NCBI RefSeq assembly: GCF_910591885.1
Contig: NW_025963557.1
Span: 1,860,001-1,924,000, forward strand
From: Bombus terrestris
Lineage: Eukaryota > Arthropoda > Insecta > Hymenoptera > Apidae
Direction of reading: 5' to 3'
DNA length: 64,000 nucleotides
Of the stretch, positions 27,259 through 43,600 are shown one piece after another. The notes beneath the pieces were generated by a model that ran no database searches, had not been told where the DNA came from, and saw only the letters and a list, made by a program, of their open reading frames with translations. How positions within the stretch are numbered: position 1 is the stretch's first letter; every line of letters begins with the position of its first letter. The translations under genes were made by a program, and so were the position numbers.

Positions 27259-28654
27259 GTGATGTAACATTTCTTTATAATGTATGACGTTATGTAGCAT
27301 TACGGTATTACGAATAACGTTGTACTGTGTTACTTTATAACGTATGACGTTATGTAGTGTTACGTTATAACGTATGACGTCGTGTAGTATTACGTTATAA
27401 CGTATGACGTTATGTATTATTACGATATAACGTAATACGTTATGCAGAATTGGGTTATAACGTATGACGTCATGTAGTTTTGCGTTATAACGTATGACTT
27501 TACGTAGTATTACGTTATAACGTATGACGTTATGTAGTATTACGATATAACGTATGACGTCATGTGGTGTTACGTAATTGCGAATAACGTTATATTGTGT
27601 TACTTTATGACGTATGACGTCATGTAGTATTAGGTTGCAACGTATGACGTTATGTATTATTACGATATAACGTATGACGTCATGTAGTATTACGTTATAA
27701 CGTATGCCGTCATGTAGTATTACATTATGACATATGACGTCATGTAGTGTTACGATATAACGTACAACGTTATACAGAATTACGATATAACGCACAACGT
27801 TATGTCGTATTACGATATAACGTATCATGTCATGTAGCATTACGTTGTAACGTATGATGTTATGGAGTATTACGTTATAACGTATGACGTCATGTGGTAA
27901 TACTTTATTACGAATAACGTTATATTGTGTTACTTTATGACGTATGACGTCATGGAGTATTAGGTTACAACGTATGACGTTATGTATTATTACGATATAA
28001 CGTATGACGTTATGCAGTATTAGGTTATAACGTATGACGTCATGTAGTTTTGCGTTATAACGTATGACGTTATGTAGTATTACGATATAACGTATGACGT
28101 CATGTGGTATTACGTTATTGCGAATAACGTTATATTGTGTCACTTTATGACGTATGACGTCATGTAGTATTACGTTTTAACGTATGACGGTATGTAGTAT
28201 TGCGTTATTCCGTATAACGTTATATAGTGTTACATTATAAAGTATGACGTCGTGTAGTATTACGTTATAACGTATGACGTTATGTATTATTACGATATAA
28301 CGTATGACGTCATGTAGTATTACGTTATAACGTATGACGTCATGTAATTTTGCGTTATAACGTATGATGTTATGGAGTATTACGTTATAACGTATGACGT
28401 CATGTGGTAATACTTTATTACGAATTACGTTATATTGTGTTACTTTATGACGTATGACGTCATGTAGTATTAGGTTACAACGTATGACGTAATGTATTAT
28501 TACGATATAACGTATGACGTTATGCAGTATTAGCTTATAACGTATGACGTCATGTAGTTTTGCGTTATAACTTATGACGTTATGTAGTATTGCGATACAA
28601 CGTATGACGTCATGTGGTGTTACGTTATTGCGAATAACGTTATATTGTGTTACT

Positions 28655-28682
28655 TTATGTAGTATGACTTATGTAGTATGAC
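28655..28682 (+). repeat. 14-bp insertion marker 9
   Basis: Two intact halves, class gamma with CGTAATGTAGC, matching the markers at 22181 and 30079. The next marker is again 1,424 bp downstream, which defines a tandem pair of 1,424-bp units. Confidence 0.92.
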
Positions 28683-30078
28683 GTGATGTAGCATTTCTTT
28701 ATAATGTATCACGTAATGTAGCATTACGGTATAACGAATAACGTTGTACTGTGTTACTTTATAACGTATGACGTTATGTAGTGTTACGTTATAACGTATG
28801 ACGTCGTGTAGTATTACGTTATAACGTATGACGTTATGTATTATTACGATATAACGTAATACGTTATGCAGAATTGGGTTATAACGTATGACGTCATGTA
28901 GTTTTGCGTTATAACGTATGACTTTACGTAGTATTACGTTATAACGTATGACGTTATGTAGTATTACGATATAACGTATGACGTCATGTGGTGTTACGTA
29001 ATTGCGAATAACGTTATATTGTGTTACTTTATGACGTATGACGTCATGTAGTATTAGGTTGCAACGTATGACGTTATGTATTATTACGATATAACGTATG
29101 ACGTCATGTAGTATTACGTTATAACGTATGCCGTCATGTAGTATTACATTATGACATATGACGTCATGTAGTGTTACGATATAACGTACAACGTTATACA
29201 GAATTACGATATAACGCACAACGTTATGTCGTATTACGATATAACGTATCATGTCATGTAGCATTACGTTGTAACGTATGATGTTATGGAGTATTACGTT
29301 ATAACGTATGACGTCATGTGGTAATACTTTATTACGAATAACGTTATATTGTGTTACTTTATGACGTATGACGTCATGGAGTATTAGGTTACAACGTATG
29401 ACGTTATGTATTATTACGATATAACGTATGACGTTATGCAGTATTAGGTTATAACGTATGACGTCATGTAGTTTTGCGTTATAACGTATGACGTTATGTA
29501 GTATTACGATATAACGTATGACGTCATGTGGTATTACGTTATTGCGAATAACGTTATATTGTGTCACTTTATGACGTATGACGTCATGTAGTATTACGTT
29601 TTAACGTATGACGGTATGTAGTATTGCGTTATTCCGTATAACGTTATATAGTGTTACATTATAAAGTATGACGTCGTGTAGTATTACGTTATAACGTATG
29701 ACGTTATGTATTATTACGATATAACGTATGACGTCATGTAGTATTACGTTATAACGTATGACGTCATGTAATTTTGCGTTATAACGTATGATGTTATGGA
29801 GTATTACGTTATAACGTATGACGTCATGTGGTAATACTTTATTACGAATTACGTTATATTGTGTTACTTTATGACGTATGACGTCATGTAGTATTAGGTT
29901 ACAACGTATGACGTAATGTATTATTACGATATAACGTATGACGTTATGCAGTATTAGCTTATAACGTATGACGTCATGTAGTTTTGCGTTATAACTTATG
30001 ACGTTATGTAGTATTGCGATACAACGTATGACGTCATGTGGTGTTACGTTATTGCGAATAACGTTATATTGTGTTACT

Positions 30079-30106
30079 TTATGTAGTATGACTTATGTAG
30101 TATGAC
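30079..30106 (+). repeat. 14-bp insertion marker 10
   Basis: Two intact halves, class gamma with CGTAATGTAGC, 7,898 bp from its match at 22181. The next marker is 3,464 bp downstream. Confidence 0.92.
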
Positions 30107-33100
30107 GTGATGTAGCATTTCTTTATAATGTATCACGTAATGTAGCATTACGGTATAACGAATAACGTTGTACTGTGTTACTTTATAACGTATGACGTTA
30201 TGTAGTGTTACGTTATAACGTATGACGTCGTGTAGTATTACGTTATAACGTATGACGTTATGTATTATTACGATATAACGTAATACGTTATGCAGAATTG
30301 GGTTATAACGTATGAGGTCATGTAGTTTTGCGTTATAACGTATGACGTTACGTAGTATTACGTTATAACGTATGAGGTCATGTGGTATTACGTTATTACG
30401 AATAACGTTATATTGTGTTACTTTATGACGTATGACGTCATGTAGTATTACTTCATGACGTATGACCTCATGTAGTATTAGGTTACAACGTATGACGTTA
30501 TGTATTATTACGATATAACCTATGAAGTTATGTATTATTACGATATAACGTATGACGTCATGTAGTATTACGTTATAACGTATGCCGTCATGTAGCATTA
30601 CGTTATAACATATGACGTCATGTAGTATTACGATATAACGTACAACGTTATATAGAATTACGATATAACGCACAACGTTATGTCGTATTACGTTATAACG
30701 TATCATGTCATGTAGTATTACGTTATAACGTATGACGTCATGTAGTATTGGGTTACAACGTATGACGTTATGTATTATTACGATATAACGTATGATGTCA
30801 TGTAGTATTACGTTATAACGTATGCCGTCATGTAGTATTACGTTATAACATATGACGTAATGTAGTGTTACGATATAACGTACAACGTTATATAGAATTA
30901 CGATATAACGCACAACGTTATGTCGTATTACGATATAACGTATCATGTCATGTAGCATTACGTTATAACGTATGGCGTTATGTAGTATTACGATGTAACG
31001 TATGACGTCATGTGGTATTACGTTATTGCGAATAACGTTATTTTGTGTTACTTTATTATGTATGACGTCATGTAGTATTACGTTATAACGTATGACGGTA
31101 TGTAGTATTACGTTATTCCGTATAACGTTATATAGTGTTACTTTATGAAGTATGACGTTATGTTGTATTACGTTATAACGTATGACGTTATGGAGTATTA
31201 CGTTATAACGTATGAGGTCATGTGGTATTACTTTATTACGAATATCGTAATATTGTGTTACTTTATGACGTATGACGTCATGTAGTATTACGTTATAACG
31301 TATGACGGTATGTAGTATTACGTTATTGCGTATAACGTTATATAGTGTTACTTTATGATGTATGACGTTATGTTGTATTACGTTATAGCGTATGACGTTA
31401 TGGAGCATTACGTTATAACATATGAGGTCATGTGGTATTACATTAGTACGAATATCGTAATATTGTGTTACTTTATGGCGTATGACGTCATGTAGTATTA
31501 CTTTGTGACGTATGACGGTATGTAGTATTACGTTATTCCGTATAACGTTATATAGTGTTACGTTATAAAGTATGACGTCGAGTAGTATTACGTTATAACG
31601 TAGGACGTTATGTATTATTACGATACAACGTATGACGTCATGTGGTGTTACGTTATTGCGAATAACGTTATATTGTGTTACTTTATGACGTATGACGTCA
31701 TGTAGTATTACGTTATAACGTATGACGGTATGTAGTATTACGTTATTCCGTATAACGTTATACAGTGTTACTTTATGAAGTATGACATTATGTTGTATTA
31801 CTTTATAACGTATGACGTTATGGAGTATTACGTTATAACGTGTGAGGTCATGTTGTATTACATTATTACGAATATCGTAATATTGTGTTACTTTATGACG
31901 TACGACGTCATGTAGTATTACTTTATGACGTATGACGTCATGTAGTATTAGGTTACAACGTATGACGTTATGTATTATTACGATATAACGTATGACGTCA
32001 TGTAGTATTACGTTATAACGTATGCCGTCATGTAGCATTACGTTATAACATATGACGTCATGTAGTATTACGATATAACATACAACGTTATATAGAATTA
32101 CGATATAACGCACAACGTTACGTCGTAATACGTTATAACGTATCATGTCATGTAGTATTACGTTATAACGTATGACGTCATGTAGTATTGGGTTACAACG
32201 TATGACGTTATGTATTATTACGATATAACGTATGATGTCATGTAGTATTACGTTATAACGTATGCCGTCATGTAGTATTATGTTATAACATATGACGTAA
32301 TGTAGTATTACAATATAACGTACAACGTTATATAGAATTACAATATAACGCACAACGTTATGTCGTATTACGTTATAACGTATGACGTCATGTAGTTTTG
32401 CGTTATAACGTATGACGTTATGTAGTATTACGTTATAACGTATGACGTCATGTGTTATTACGTTATTACGAATAACGTTATATTGTGATACTTTATGACG
32501 CATGGCGTCATGTACTATTACTTTATGACGTATGACCTCATGTAGTATTAGGTTACAACGTATGACGTTATGTATTATTACGATATAACGTATGACGTCA
32601 TGTAGTATTACGTTATAACGTATGCCGTCATGTAGTATTACATTATAACATATGACGTCATGTAGTGTTACGATATAACGTACAACGTTATATAGAATTA
32701 CGATATAACGCACAACGTTATGTCGTATTACGATATAACGTATCATGTCATGTAGCATTACGTTATAACGTATGATGTTATGGAGTATTACGTTATAACG
32801 TATGACGTCATGTGGTAATACTTTATTACGAATAACGTTATATTGTGTTACTTTATGACGTATGACGTCATGGAGTATTAGGTTACAACGTATGACGTTA
32901 TGTATTATTACGATATAACGTATGACGTTATGCAGTATTAGGTTATAACGTATGACGTCATGTAGTTTTGCGTTATAACGTATGACGTTATGTAGTATTA
33001 CGATATAACGTATGACGTCATGTGGTATTACGTTATTGCGAATAACGTTATATTGTGTCACTTTATGACGTATGACGTCATGTAGTATTACGTCTTAACG

Positions 33101-33189
33101 TATGACGGTATGTAGTATTGCGTTATTCCGTATAACGTTATATAGTGTTACATTATAAAGTATGACGTCGTGTAGTATTACGTTATAAC

Positions 33190-36100
33190 GTATGACGTTA
33201 TGTATTATTACGATATAACGTATGACGTCATGTAGTATTACGTTATAACGTATGACGTCATGTAATTTTGCTTTATAACGTATGATGTTATGGAGTATTA
33301 CGTTATAACGTATGACGTCATGTAATTTTGCTTTATAACGTATGATGTTATGGAGTATTACGTTATAACGTATGACGTCATGTGGTAATACTTTATTACG
33401 AATAACGTTATATTGTGTTACTTTATGACGTATGACGTCATGTAGTATTAGGTTACAACATATGACGTTATGTAGTATTGCGATACAACGTATGACGTCA
33501 TGTGGTGTTACGTTATTGCGAATAACGTTATATTGTGTTACTTTATGTAGTATGACTTATGTAGTATGACTTGATGTAGCATTTCTTTATAATGTATCAC
33601 GTTATGTAGCATTACGGTATAACGAATAACGTTGTACTGTGTTACTTTATAACGTATGACGTTATGTAGTGTTACGTTATAACGTATGACGTCGTGTAGT
33701 ATTACGTTATAACGTATGACGTTATGTATTATTACGATATAACGTAATACGTTATGCAGAATTGGGTTATAACGTATGAGGTCATGTAGTTTTGCGTTAT
33801 AACGTATGACGTTACGTAGTATTACGTTATAACGTATGAGGTCATGTGGTATTACGTTATTACGAATAACGTTAAATTGTGTTACTTTATGACGTATGAC
33901 GTCATGTAGTATTACTTCATGACGTATGACCTCATGTAGTATTAGGTTACAACGTATGACGTTATGTATTATTACGATATAACCTATGAAGTTATGTATT
34001 ATTACGATATAACGTATGACGTCATGTAGTATTACGTTATAACGTATGCCGTCATGTAGCATTACGTTATAACATATGACGTCATGTAGTATTACGATAT
34101 AACGTACAACGTTATATAGAATTACGATATAACGCACAACGTTATGTCGTATTACGTTATAACGTATCATGTCATGTAGTATTACGTTATAACGTATGAC
34201 GTCATGTAGTATTGGGTTACAACGTATGACGTTATGTATTATTACGATATAACGTATGATGTCATGTGGTATTACGTTATTACGAATAACGTTATATTGT
34301 GTTACTTTATGACGTATGACGTCATGTAGTATTACTTCATGACGTATGACGTCACGTTGTATTAGGTTACAACGTATGACGTTATGTATTATTACGATAT
34401 AACGTATGACGTTATGTATTATTACGATATAACGTATGACGTTATGTATTATTACGATATAACGTATGACGTCATGTAGTAATTCGTTCTAACGTATGCC
34501 GTCATGTAGTATTACGTTATAACATATGACGTCATGTAGTATTACGATATAACGTACAACGTTATATAGAATTACGATATAACGCACAACGTTACGTCGT
34601 AATACGTTATAACGTATCATGTCATGTAGTATTACGTTATAACGTATGTCGTCATGTAGTATTGGGTTACAACGTATGACGTTATGTATTATTACGATAT
34701 AACGTATGATGTCATGTAGTATTCCGTTATAACGTATGCCGTCATGTAGTATTACGTTATAACATATGACGTAATGTAGTATTACGATATAACGTACAAC
34801 GTTATATAGAATTACGATATAACGCACAACGTTATGTCGTATTACGTTATAACGTATCATGTCATGTAGTATTACGTTATAACGTATGACGTCATGTAGT
34901 ATTGGGTTACAACGTATGACGTTATGTATTATTACGATATAACGTATGATGTCATGTGGTATTACGTTATTACGAATAACGTTATATTGTGTTACTTTAC
35001 GACGTATGACGTCATGTAGTATTACTTCATGACGTATGACGTCATGTTGTATTAGGTTACAACGTATGACGTTATGTATTATTACGATATAACGTATGAC
35101 GTTATGTATTATTACGATATAACGTATGACGTCATGTAGTAATTCGTTCTAACGTATGCCGTCATGTAGTATTACGTTATAACATATGACGTCATGTAGT
35201 ATTACGATATAACGTACAACGTTATATAGAATTACGATATAACGCACAACGTTACGTCGTAATACGTTATAACGTATCATGTCATGTAGTATTACGTTAT
35301 AACGTATGACGTCATGTAGTATTGGGTTACAACGTATGACGTTATGTATTATTACGATATAACGTATGATGTCATGTAGTATTACGTTATAACGTATGCC
35401 GTCATGTAGTATTACGTTATAACATATGACGTAATGTATTATTACGATATAACGTACAACGTTATATAGAATTACGATATAACGCACAACGTTATGTCGT
35501 ATTACGTTATAACGTATGACGTCATGTAGTTTTGCGTTATAACGTATGACGTTATGTAGTATTACGTTATAACGTATGACGTCATGTGTTATTACGTTAT
35601 TACGAATAACGTTATGTCGTATTACGTTATAACGTATGACGTCATGTAGTTTTGCGTTATAACAAATGACGTTATGTAGTATTACGTTATAACGTGTGAG
35701 GTCATGTGGTATTACATTATTACGATTATCGTAATATTGTGTTACTTTATGACCTACGACGTCATGTAGTATTACTTTATGACGTATGACGTCATGTAGT
35801 ATTAGGTTACAACGTATGACGTTATGTATTATTACGATATAACGTATGACGTCATGTAGTATTACGTTATAACGTATGACGTTATGTCGTATTACGTTAT
35901 AACGTATCATGTCATGTAGTATTACGTTATAACGTATGACGTCATGTAGTAATACGATATAACGTATGACGGTATGTAGTATTACGTTATTCCGTATAAC
36001 GTTATATCGTGTTACTTTATGAAGTATGACGTTATGTTGTATTACGTTATAACGTATGACGTTATGGAGTATTACGTTATAACGTATGAGGTCATGTGGT

Positions 36101-38120
36101 ATTACATTATTACGAATATCGTAATATTGTGTTACTTTATGACGTACGACGTCATGTAGCATTACTTTATGACGTATGACGTCATGTGGTATTACGTTAT
36201 TGCGAATAACGTTATATTGTGTTACTTTATTATGTATGACGTCATGTAGTATTACGTTATAACGTATGACGGTATGTAGTATTACGTTATTCCGTATAAC
36301 GTTATATAGTGTTACTTTATGAAGTATGACGTTATGTTGTATTACGTTATAACGTATGACGTTATGGAGTATTACGTTATAACGTATGAGGTCATGTGGT
36401 ATTACATTATTACGAATATCGTAATATTGTGATACTTTATGACGTACGACGTCATGTAGCATTACTTTATGACGTATGACGTCATGTGGTATTACGTTAT
36501 TGCGAATAACGTTATATTGTGTTACTTTATGACGTATGACGTCATGTAGTATTACGTTATAACGTATGACGGTATGTAGTATTACGTTATTCCGTATAAC
36601 GTTATATCGTGTTACTTTATGACGTGTGACGTCATGTAGTATTACTTTATGACGTATGACGTCATGTAGTATTAGGTTACAACGTATGACGTTATGTATT
36701 ATTACGGTATAACGTATGACGTTATGTATTATTACGATATAACGTATGACGTTATGTAGTATTACGATATAACGTATGACGTCATGTGGTGTTACGTAAT
36801 TGCGAATAACGTTATATTGTGTTACTTTATGACGTATGACGTCATGTAGTATTAGGTTGCAACGTATGACGTTATGTATTATTACGATATAACGTATGAC
36901 GTCATGTAGTTTTGCGTTATAACGTATGACTTTACGTAGTATTACGTTATAACGTATGATGTTATGGAGTATTAAGTTATAACGTATGACGTCATGTGGT
37001 AATACTTTATTACGAATAACGTTATATTGTGTTACTTTATGACGTATGACGTCATGGAGTATTAGGTTACAACGTATGACGTTATGTATTATTACGATAT
37101 AACGTATGACGTTATGCAGTATTAGGTTATAACGTATGACGTCATGTAGTTTTGCGTTATAACGTATGACGTTATGTAGTATTACGATATAACGTATGAC
37201 GTCATGTGGTATTACGTTATTGCGAATAACGTTATATTGTGTCACTTTATGACGTATGACGTCATGTAGTATTAAGTTTTAACGTATGACGGTATGTAGT
37301 ATTGCGTTATTCCGTATAACGTTATATAGTGTTACATTATAAAGTATGACGTCGTGTAGTATTACGTTATAACGTATGACGTTATGTATTATTACGATAT
37401 AACGTATGACGCTATGCAGTATTAGGTTATAACGTATGACGTCATGTAGTTTTGCGTTATAACGTATGATGTTATGGAGTATTACGTTATAACGTATGAC
37501 GTCATGTGGTAATACTTTATTACGAATAACGTTATATTGTGTTACTTTATGACGTATGACGTCATGTAGTATTAGGTTACGACGTATGACGTTATGTATT
37601 ATTACGATATAACGTATGACGTTATGCAGTATGAGCTTATAACGTATGACGTCATGTAGTTTTGCGTTATAACTTATGACGTTATGTAGTATTGCGATAC
37701 AACGTATGACGTCATGTGGTGTTACGTTATTGCGAATAACGTTATATTGTGTTACTTTATGACGTATGACGTCATGTAGTATTACGTTATAACGTATGAC
37801 GGTATGTAGTATTACGTTATTCCGTATAACGTTATATAGTGTTACTTTATGATGTATGACGTTATGTTGTATTACGTTATAGCGTATGACGTTATGGAGC
37901 ATTACGTTAGAACATATGAGGTCATGTGGTATTACATTAGTACGAATATCGTAATATTGTGTTACTTTATGGCGTATGACGTCATGTAGTATTACTTTGT
38001 GACGTATGACGGTATGTAGTATTACGTTATTCCGTATAACGTTATATAGTGTTACGTTATAAAGTATGACGTCGAGTAGTATTACGTTATAACGTAGGAC
38101 GTTATGTATTATTACGATAC
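33190..38120. repeat. About 4.9-kb block paired with 52770-57730
   Basis: The offset is 19,583 bp, rising by one monomer to 19,613 further on. Shared rare marks are TTGATGTAGC after the marker, the doubled AATTTTGCTTTATAACG phrase, ATTACGTGTGAGG-type units, and GTCGAGTAGTATT with TAGGACG at the right end. Confidence 0.83.
33543..33570 (+). repeat. 14-bp insertion marker 11
   Basis: Two intact halves, followed by TTGATGTAGC instead of GTGATGTAGC (private G-to-T). The same change is at 53126, 19,583 bp away. Class gamma. The next marker is 5,474 bp downstream. Confidence 0.92.
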
Positions 38121-39016
38121 AACGTATGACGTCATGTGGTGTTACGTTATTGCGAATAACGTTATATTGTGTTACTTTATGACGTATGACGTCATGTAGT
38201 ATTACGTTATAACGTATGACGGTATGTAGTATTACGTTATTCCGTATAACGTTATACAGTGTTACTTTATGAAGTATGACATTATGTTGTATTACTTTAT
38301 AACGTATGACGTTATGGAGTATTACGTTATAACGTGTGAGGTCATGTGGTATTACATTATTACGAATATCGTAATATTGTGTTACTTTATGACGTACGAC
38401 GTCATGTAGTATTACTTTATGACGTATGACGTCATGTAGTATTAGGTTACAACGTATGACGTTATGTATTATTACGATATAACGTATGACGTTATGTATT
38501 ATTACGATATAACCTATGAAGTTATGTATTATTACGATATAACGTATGACGTCATGTAGTATTACGTTATAACGTATGCCGTCATGTAGCATTACGTTAT
38601 AACATATGACGTCATGTAGTATTACGATATAACGTACAACGTTATATAGAATTACGATATAACGCACAACGTTATGTCGTATTACGTTATAACGTATCAT
38701 GTCATGTAGCATTACGTTATAACGTATGACTTTATGGAGTATTACGTTATAACGTATGATGTCATGTGGTATTACGTTATTGCGAATAACGTTATATAGT
38801 GTTACTTTATGAAGTATGACGTTATGTTGTATTACGTTATAGCGTATGACGTTATGGAGCATTACGTTATAACGTATGACATCATGTGGTATTACATTAG
38901 TACGAATATCGTAATATTGTGTTATTTTATGACGTACGACGTCATGTAGTATTACTTTATTACGTATGACGTCATGTGGTATTACGTTATTACGAATAAC
39001 GTTATATTGTGTTACT

Positions 39017-39044
39017 TTATGTAGTATGACTTATGTAGTATGAC
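39017..39044 (+). repeat. 14-bp insertion marker 12
   Basis: Two intact halves with a class beta flank and a private GGTATAGCG. The 29-bp monomer at 39134-39162 follows closely, so the interval to the next marker is 1,633 rather than 1,634 bp. Confidence 0.92.
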
Positions 39045-39133
39045 GTGATGTAGCATTTCTTTATAATGTATGACGTTATGTAGCATTACGGTATAGCGAA
39101 TAACGTTGTACTGTGGTACTTTATAACGTATGA

Positions 39134-39162
39134 CGTATGTAGTGTTACGTTATAACGTATGA
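39134..39162 (+). repeat. 29-bp monomer (single T deletion)
   Basis: The unit begins CGTATGTAGTG where all matching units begin CGTTATGTAGTG. It is the only 1-bp loss needed to balance the register, and it shortens the local marker interval to 1,633 bp. Confidence 0.85.
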
Positions 39163-40649
39163 CGTCGTGTAGTATTACGTTATAACGTATGACGTTATGT
39201 ATTATTACGATATAACCTATGAAGTTATGTATTATTACGATATAACGTATGACGTCATGTAGTATTACGTTATAACGTATGCCGTCATGTAGCATTACGT
39301 TATAACATATGACGTCATGTAGTATTACGATATAACGTACAACGTTATATAGAATTACGATATAACGCACAACGTTATGTCGTATTACGTTATAACGTAT
39401 CATGTCATGTAGCATTACGTTATAACGTATGACTTTATGGAGTATTACGTTATAACGTATGATGTCATGTGGTATTATGTTATTACAAATATCGTAATAT
39501 TGTGTTACTTTATGACGTATGACGTCATGTAGTATTACTTTATGACGTATGACGTTATGTTGTATTTGGTTACAACGTATGATGTTATGTATTATTACGA
39601 TATAACGTATGACGTTATGTATTATTACGATATAACGTATGACGTTATGCAGTATTAGGTTATAACGTATGACGTCATGTAGTTTTGCGTTATAACGTAT
39701 GCCGTCATGTAGCATTACGTTATAACATATGACGTCATGTAGTATTACGATATAACGTACAACGTTATACAGAATTACGATATAACGCACAACGTTATGT
39801 CGTATTACGATATAACGTATCATGTCATGTAGCATTACGTTGTAACGTATGATGTTATGGAGTATTACGTTATAACGTATGACGTCATGTGGTAATACTT
39901 TATTACGAATAACGTTATATTGTGTTACTTTATGACGTATGACGTCATGGAGTATTAGGTTACAACGTATGACGTTATGTATTATTACGATATAACGTAT
40001 GACGTTATGCAGTATTAGGTTATAACGTATGACGTCATGTAGTTTTGCGTTATAACGTATGACGTTATGTAGTATTACGATATAACGTATGACGTCATGT
40101 GGTATTACGTTATTGCGAATAACGTTATATTGTGTCACTTTATGACGTATGACGTCATGTAGTATTACGTTTTAACGTATGACGGTATGTAGTATTGCGT
40201 TATTCCGTATAACGTTATATAGTGTTACATTATAAAGTATGACGTCGTGTAGTATTACGTTATAACGTATGACGTTATGTATTATTACGATATAACGTAT
40301 GACGTCATGTAGTATTACGTTATAACGTATGACGTCATGTAATTTTGCGTTATAACGTATGATGTTATGGAGTATTACGTTATAACGTATGACGTCATGT
40401 GGTAATACTTTATTACGAATTACGTTATATTGTGTTACTTTATGACGTATGACGTCATGTAGTATTAGGTTACAACGTATGACGTAATGTATTATTACGA
40501 TATAACGTATGACGTTATGCAGTATTAGCTTATAACGTATGACGTCATGTAGTTTTGCGTTATAACTTATGACGTTATGTAGTATTGCGATACAACGTAT
40601 GACGTCATGTGGTGTTACGTTATTGCGAATAACGTTATATTGTGTTACT

Positions 40650-40677
40650 TTATGTAGTATGACTTATGTAGTATGAC
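40650..40677 (+). repeat. 14-bp insertion marker 13
   Basis: Two intact halves, class gamma (TATCA, CGTTATG). It opens the third 3,464-bp interval. The CGTTATG flank differs from the CGTAATG of markers 6 and 10, which open the other two. Confidence 0.92.
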
Positions 40678-43600
40678 GTGATGTAGCATTTCTTTATAAT
40701 GTATCACGTTATGTAGCATTACGGTATAACGAATAACGTTGTACTGTGTTACTTTATAACGTATGACGTTATGTAGTGTTACGTTATAACGTATGACGTC
40801 GTGTAGTATTACGTTATAACGTATGACGTTATGTATTATTACGATATAACGTAATACGTTATGCAGAATTGGGTTATAACGTATGAGGTCATGTAGTTTT
40901 GCGTTATAACGTATGACGTTACGTAGTATTACGTTATAACGTATGAGGTCATGTGGTATTACGTTATTACGAATAACGTTAAATTGTGTTACTTTATGAC
41001 GTATGACGTCATGTAGTATTACTTCATGACGTATGACCTCATGTAGTATTAGGTTACAGCGTATGACGTTATGTATTATTACGATATAACCTATGAAGTT
41101 ATGTATTATTACGATATAACGTATGACGTCATGTAGTATTACGTTATAACGTATGCCGTCATGTAGCATTACGTTATAACATATGACGTCATGTAGTATT
41201 ACGATATAACGTACAACGTTATATAGAATTACGATATAACGCACAACGTTATGTCGTATTACGTTATAACGTATCATGTCATGTAGTATTACGTTATAAC
41301 GTATGACGTCATGTAGTATTGGGTTACAACGTATGACGTTATGTATTATTACGATATAACGTATGATGTCATGTAGTATTACGTTATAACGTATGCCGTC
41401 ATGTAGTATTACGTTATAACATATGACGTAATGTAGTGTTACGATATAACGTACAACGTTATATAGAATTACGATATAACGCACAACGTTATGTCGTATT
41501 ACGATATAACGTATCATGTCATGTAGCATTACGTTATAACGTATGGCGTTATGTAGTATTACGATTTAACGTATGACGTCATGTGGTATTACGTTATTGC
41601 GAATAACGTTATATTGTGTTACTTTATTATGTATGACGTCATGTAGTATTACGTTATAACGTATGACGGTATGTAGTATTACGTTATTCCGTATAACGTT
41701 ATATAGTGTTACTTTATGAAGTATGACGTTATGTTGTATTACGTTATAACGTATGACGTTATGGAGTATTACGTTATAACGTATGAGGTCATGTGGTATT
41801 ACATTATTACGAATATCGTAATATTGTGTTACTTTATGACGTATGACGTCATGTAGTATTACGTTATAACGTATGACGGTATGTAGTATTACGTTATTGC
41901 GTATAACGTTATATAGTGTTACTTTATGATGTATGACGTTATGTTGTATTACGTTATAGCGTATGACGTTATGGAGCATTACGTTATAACATATGAGGTC
42001 ATGTGGTATTACATTAGTACGAATATCGTAATATTGTGTTACTTTATGGCGTATGACGTCATGTAGTATTACTTTGTGACGTATGACGGTATGTAGTATT
42101 ACGTTATTCCGTATAACGTTATATAGTGTTACGTTATAAAGTATGACGTCGAGTAGTATTACGTTATAACGTAGGACGTTATGTATTATTACGATACAAC
42201 GTATGACGTCATGTGGTGTTACGTTATTGCGAATAACGTTATATTGTGTTACTTTATGACGTATGACGTCATGTAGTATTACGTTATAACGTATGACGGT
42301 ATGTAGTATTACGTTATTCCGTATAACGTTATACAGTGTTACTTTATGAAGTATGACATTATGTTGTATTACTTTATAACGTATGACGTTATGGAGTATT
42401 ACGTTATAACGTGTGAGGTCATGTTGTATTACATTATTACGAATATCGTAATATTGTGTTACTTTATGACGTACGACGTCATGTAGTATTACTTTATGAC
42501 GTATGACGTCATGTAGTATTAGGTTACAACGTATGACGTTATGTATTATTACGATATAACGTATGACGTCATGTAGTATTACGTTATAACGTATGCCGTC
42601 ATGTAGCTTTACGTTATAACATATGACGTCATGTAGTATTACGATATAACATACAACGTTATATAGAATTACGATATAACGCACAACGTTACCTCGTAAT
42701 ACGTTATAACGTATCATGTCATGTAGTATTACGTTATAACGTATGACGTCATGTAGTATTGGGTTACAACGTATGACGTTATGTATTATTACGATATAAC
42801 GTATGATGTCATGTAGTATTACGTTATAACGTATGCCGTCATGTAGTATTATGTTATAACATATGACGTAATGTAGTATTACAATATAACGTACAACGTT
42901 ATATAGAATTACAATATAACGCACAACGTTATGTCGTATTACGTTATAACGTATGACGTCATGTAGTTTTGCGTTATAACGTATGACGTTATGTAGTATT
43001 ACGTTATAACGTATGACGTCATGTGTTATTACGTTATTACGAATAACGTTATATTGTGATACTTTATGACGCATGGCGTCATGTACTATTACTTTATGAC
43101 GTATGACCTCATGTAGTATTAGGTTACAACGTATGACGTTATGTATTATTACGATATAACGTATGACGTCATGTAGTATTACGTTATAACGTATGCCGTC
43201 ATGTAGTATTACATTATAACATATGACGTCATGTAGTGTTACGATATAACGTACAACGTTATATAGAATTACGATATAACGCACAACGTTATGTCGTATT
43301 ACGATATAACGTATCATGTCATGTAGCATTACGTTATAACGTATGATGTTATGGAGTATTACGTTATAACGTATGACGTCATGTGGTAATACTTTATTAC
43401 GAATAACGTTATATTGTGTTACTTTATGACGTATGACGTCATGGAGTATTAGGTTACAACGTATGACGTTATGTATTATTACGATATAACGTATGACGTT
43501 ATGCAGTATTAGGTTATAACGTATGACGTCATGTAGTTTTGCGTTATAACGTATGACGTTATGTAGTATTACGATATAACGTATGACGTCATGTGGTATT

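Larger units (their letters stand above)
27231..30078. repeat. Direct tandem pair of 1,424-bp higher-order units
   Basis: Markers 8, 9 and 10 are exactly 1,424 bp apart (47 monomers plus the 14-bp insertion), and the sequence between them is nearly the same. The clearest differences are near the left ends, where marker 8 is class alpha and marker 9 is class gamma. A related 1,634-bp unit, longer by seven monomers, lies at 20547-22180. Confidence 0.88.
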
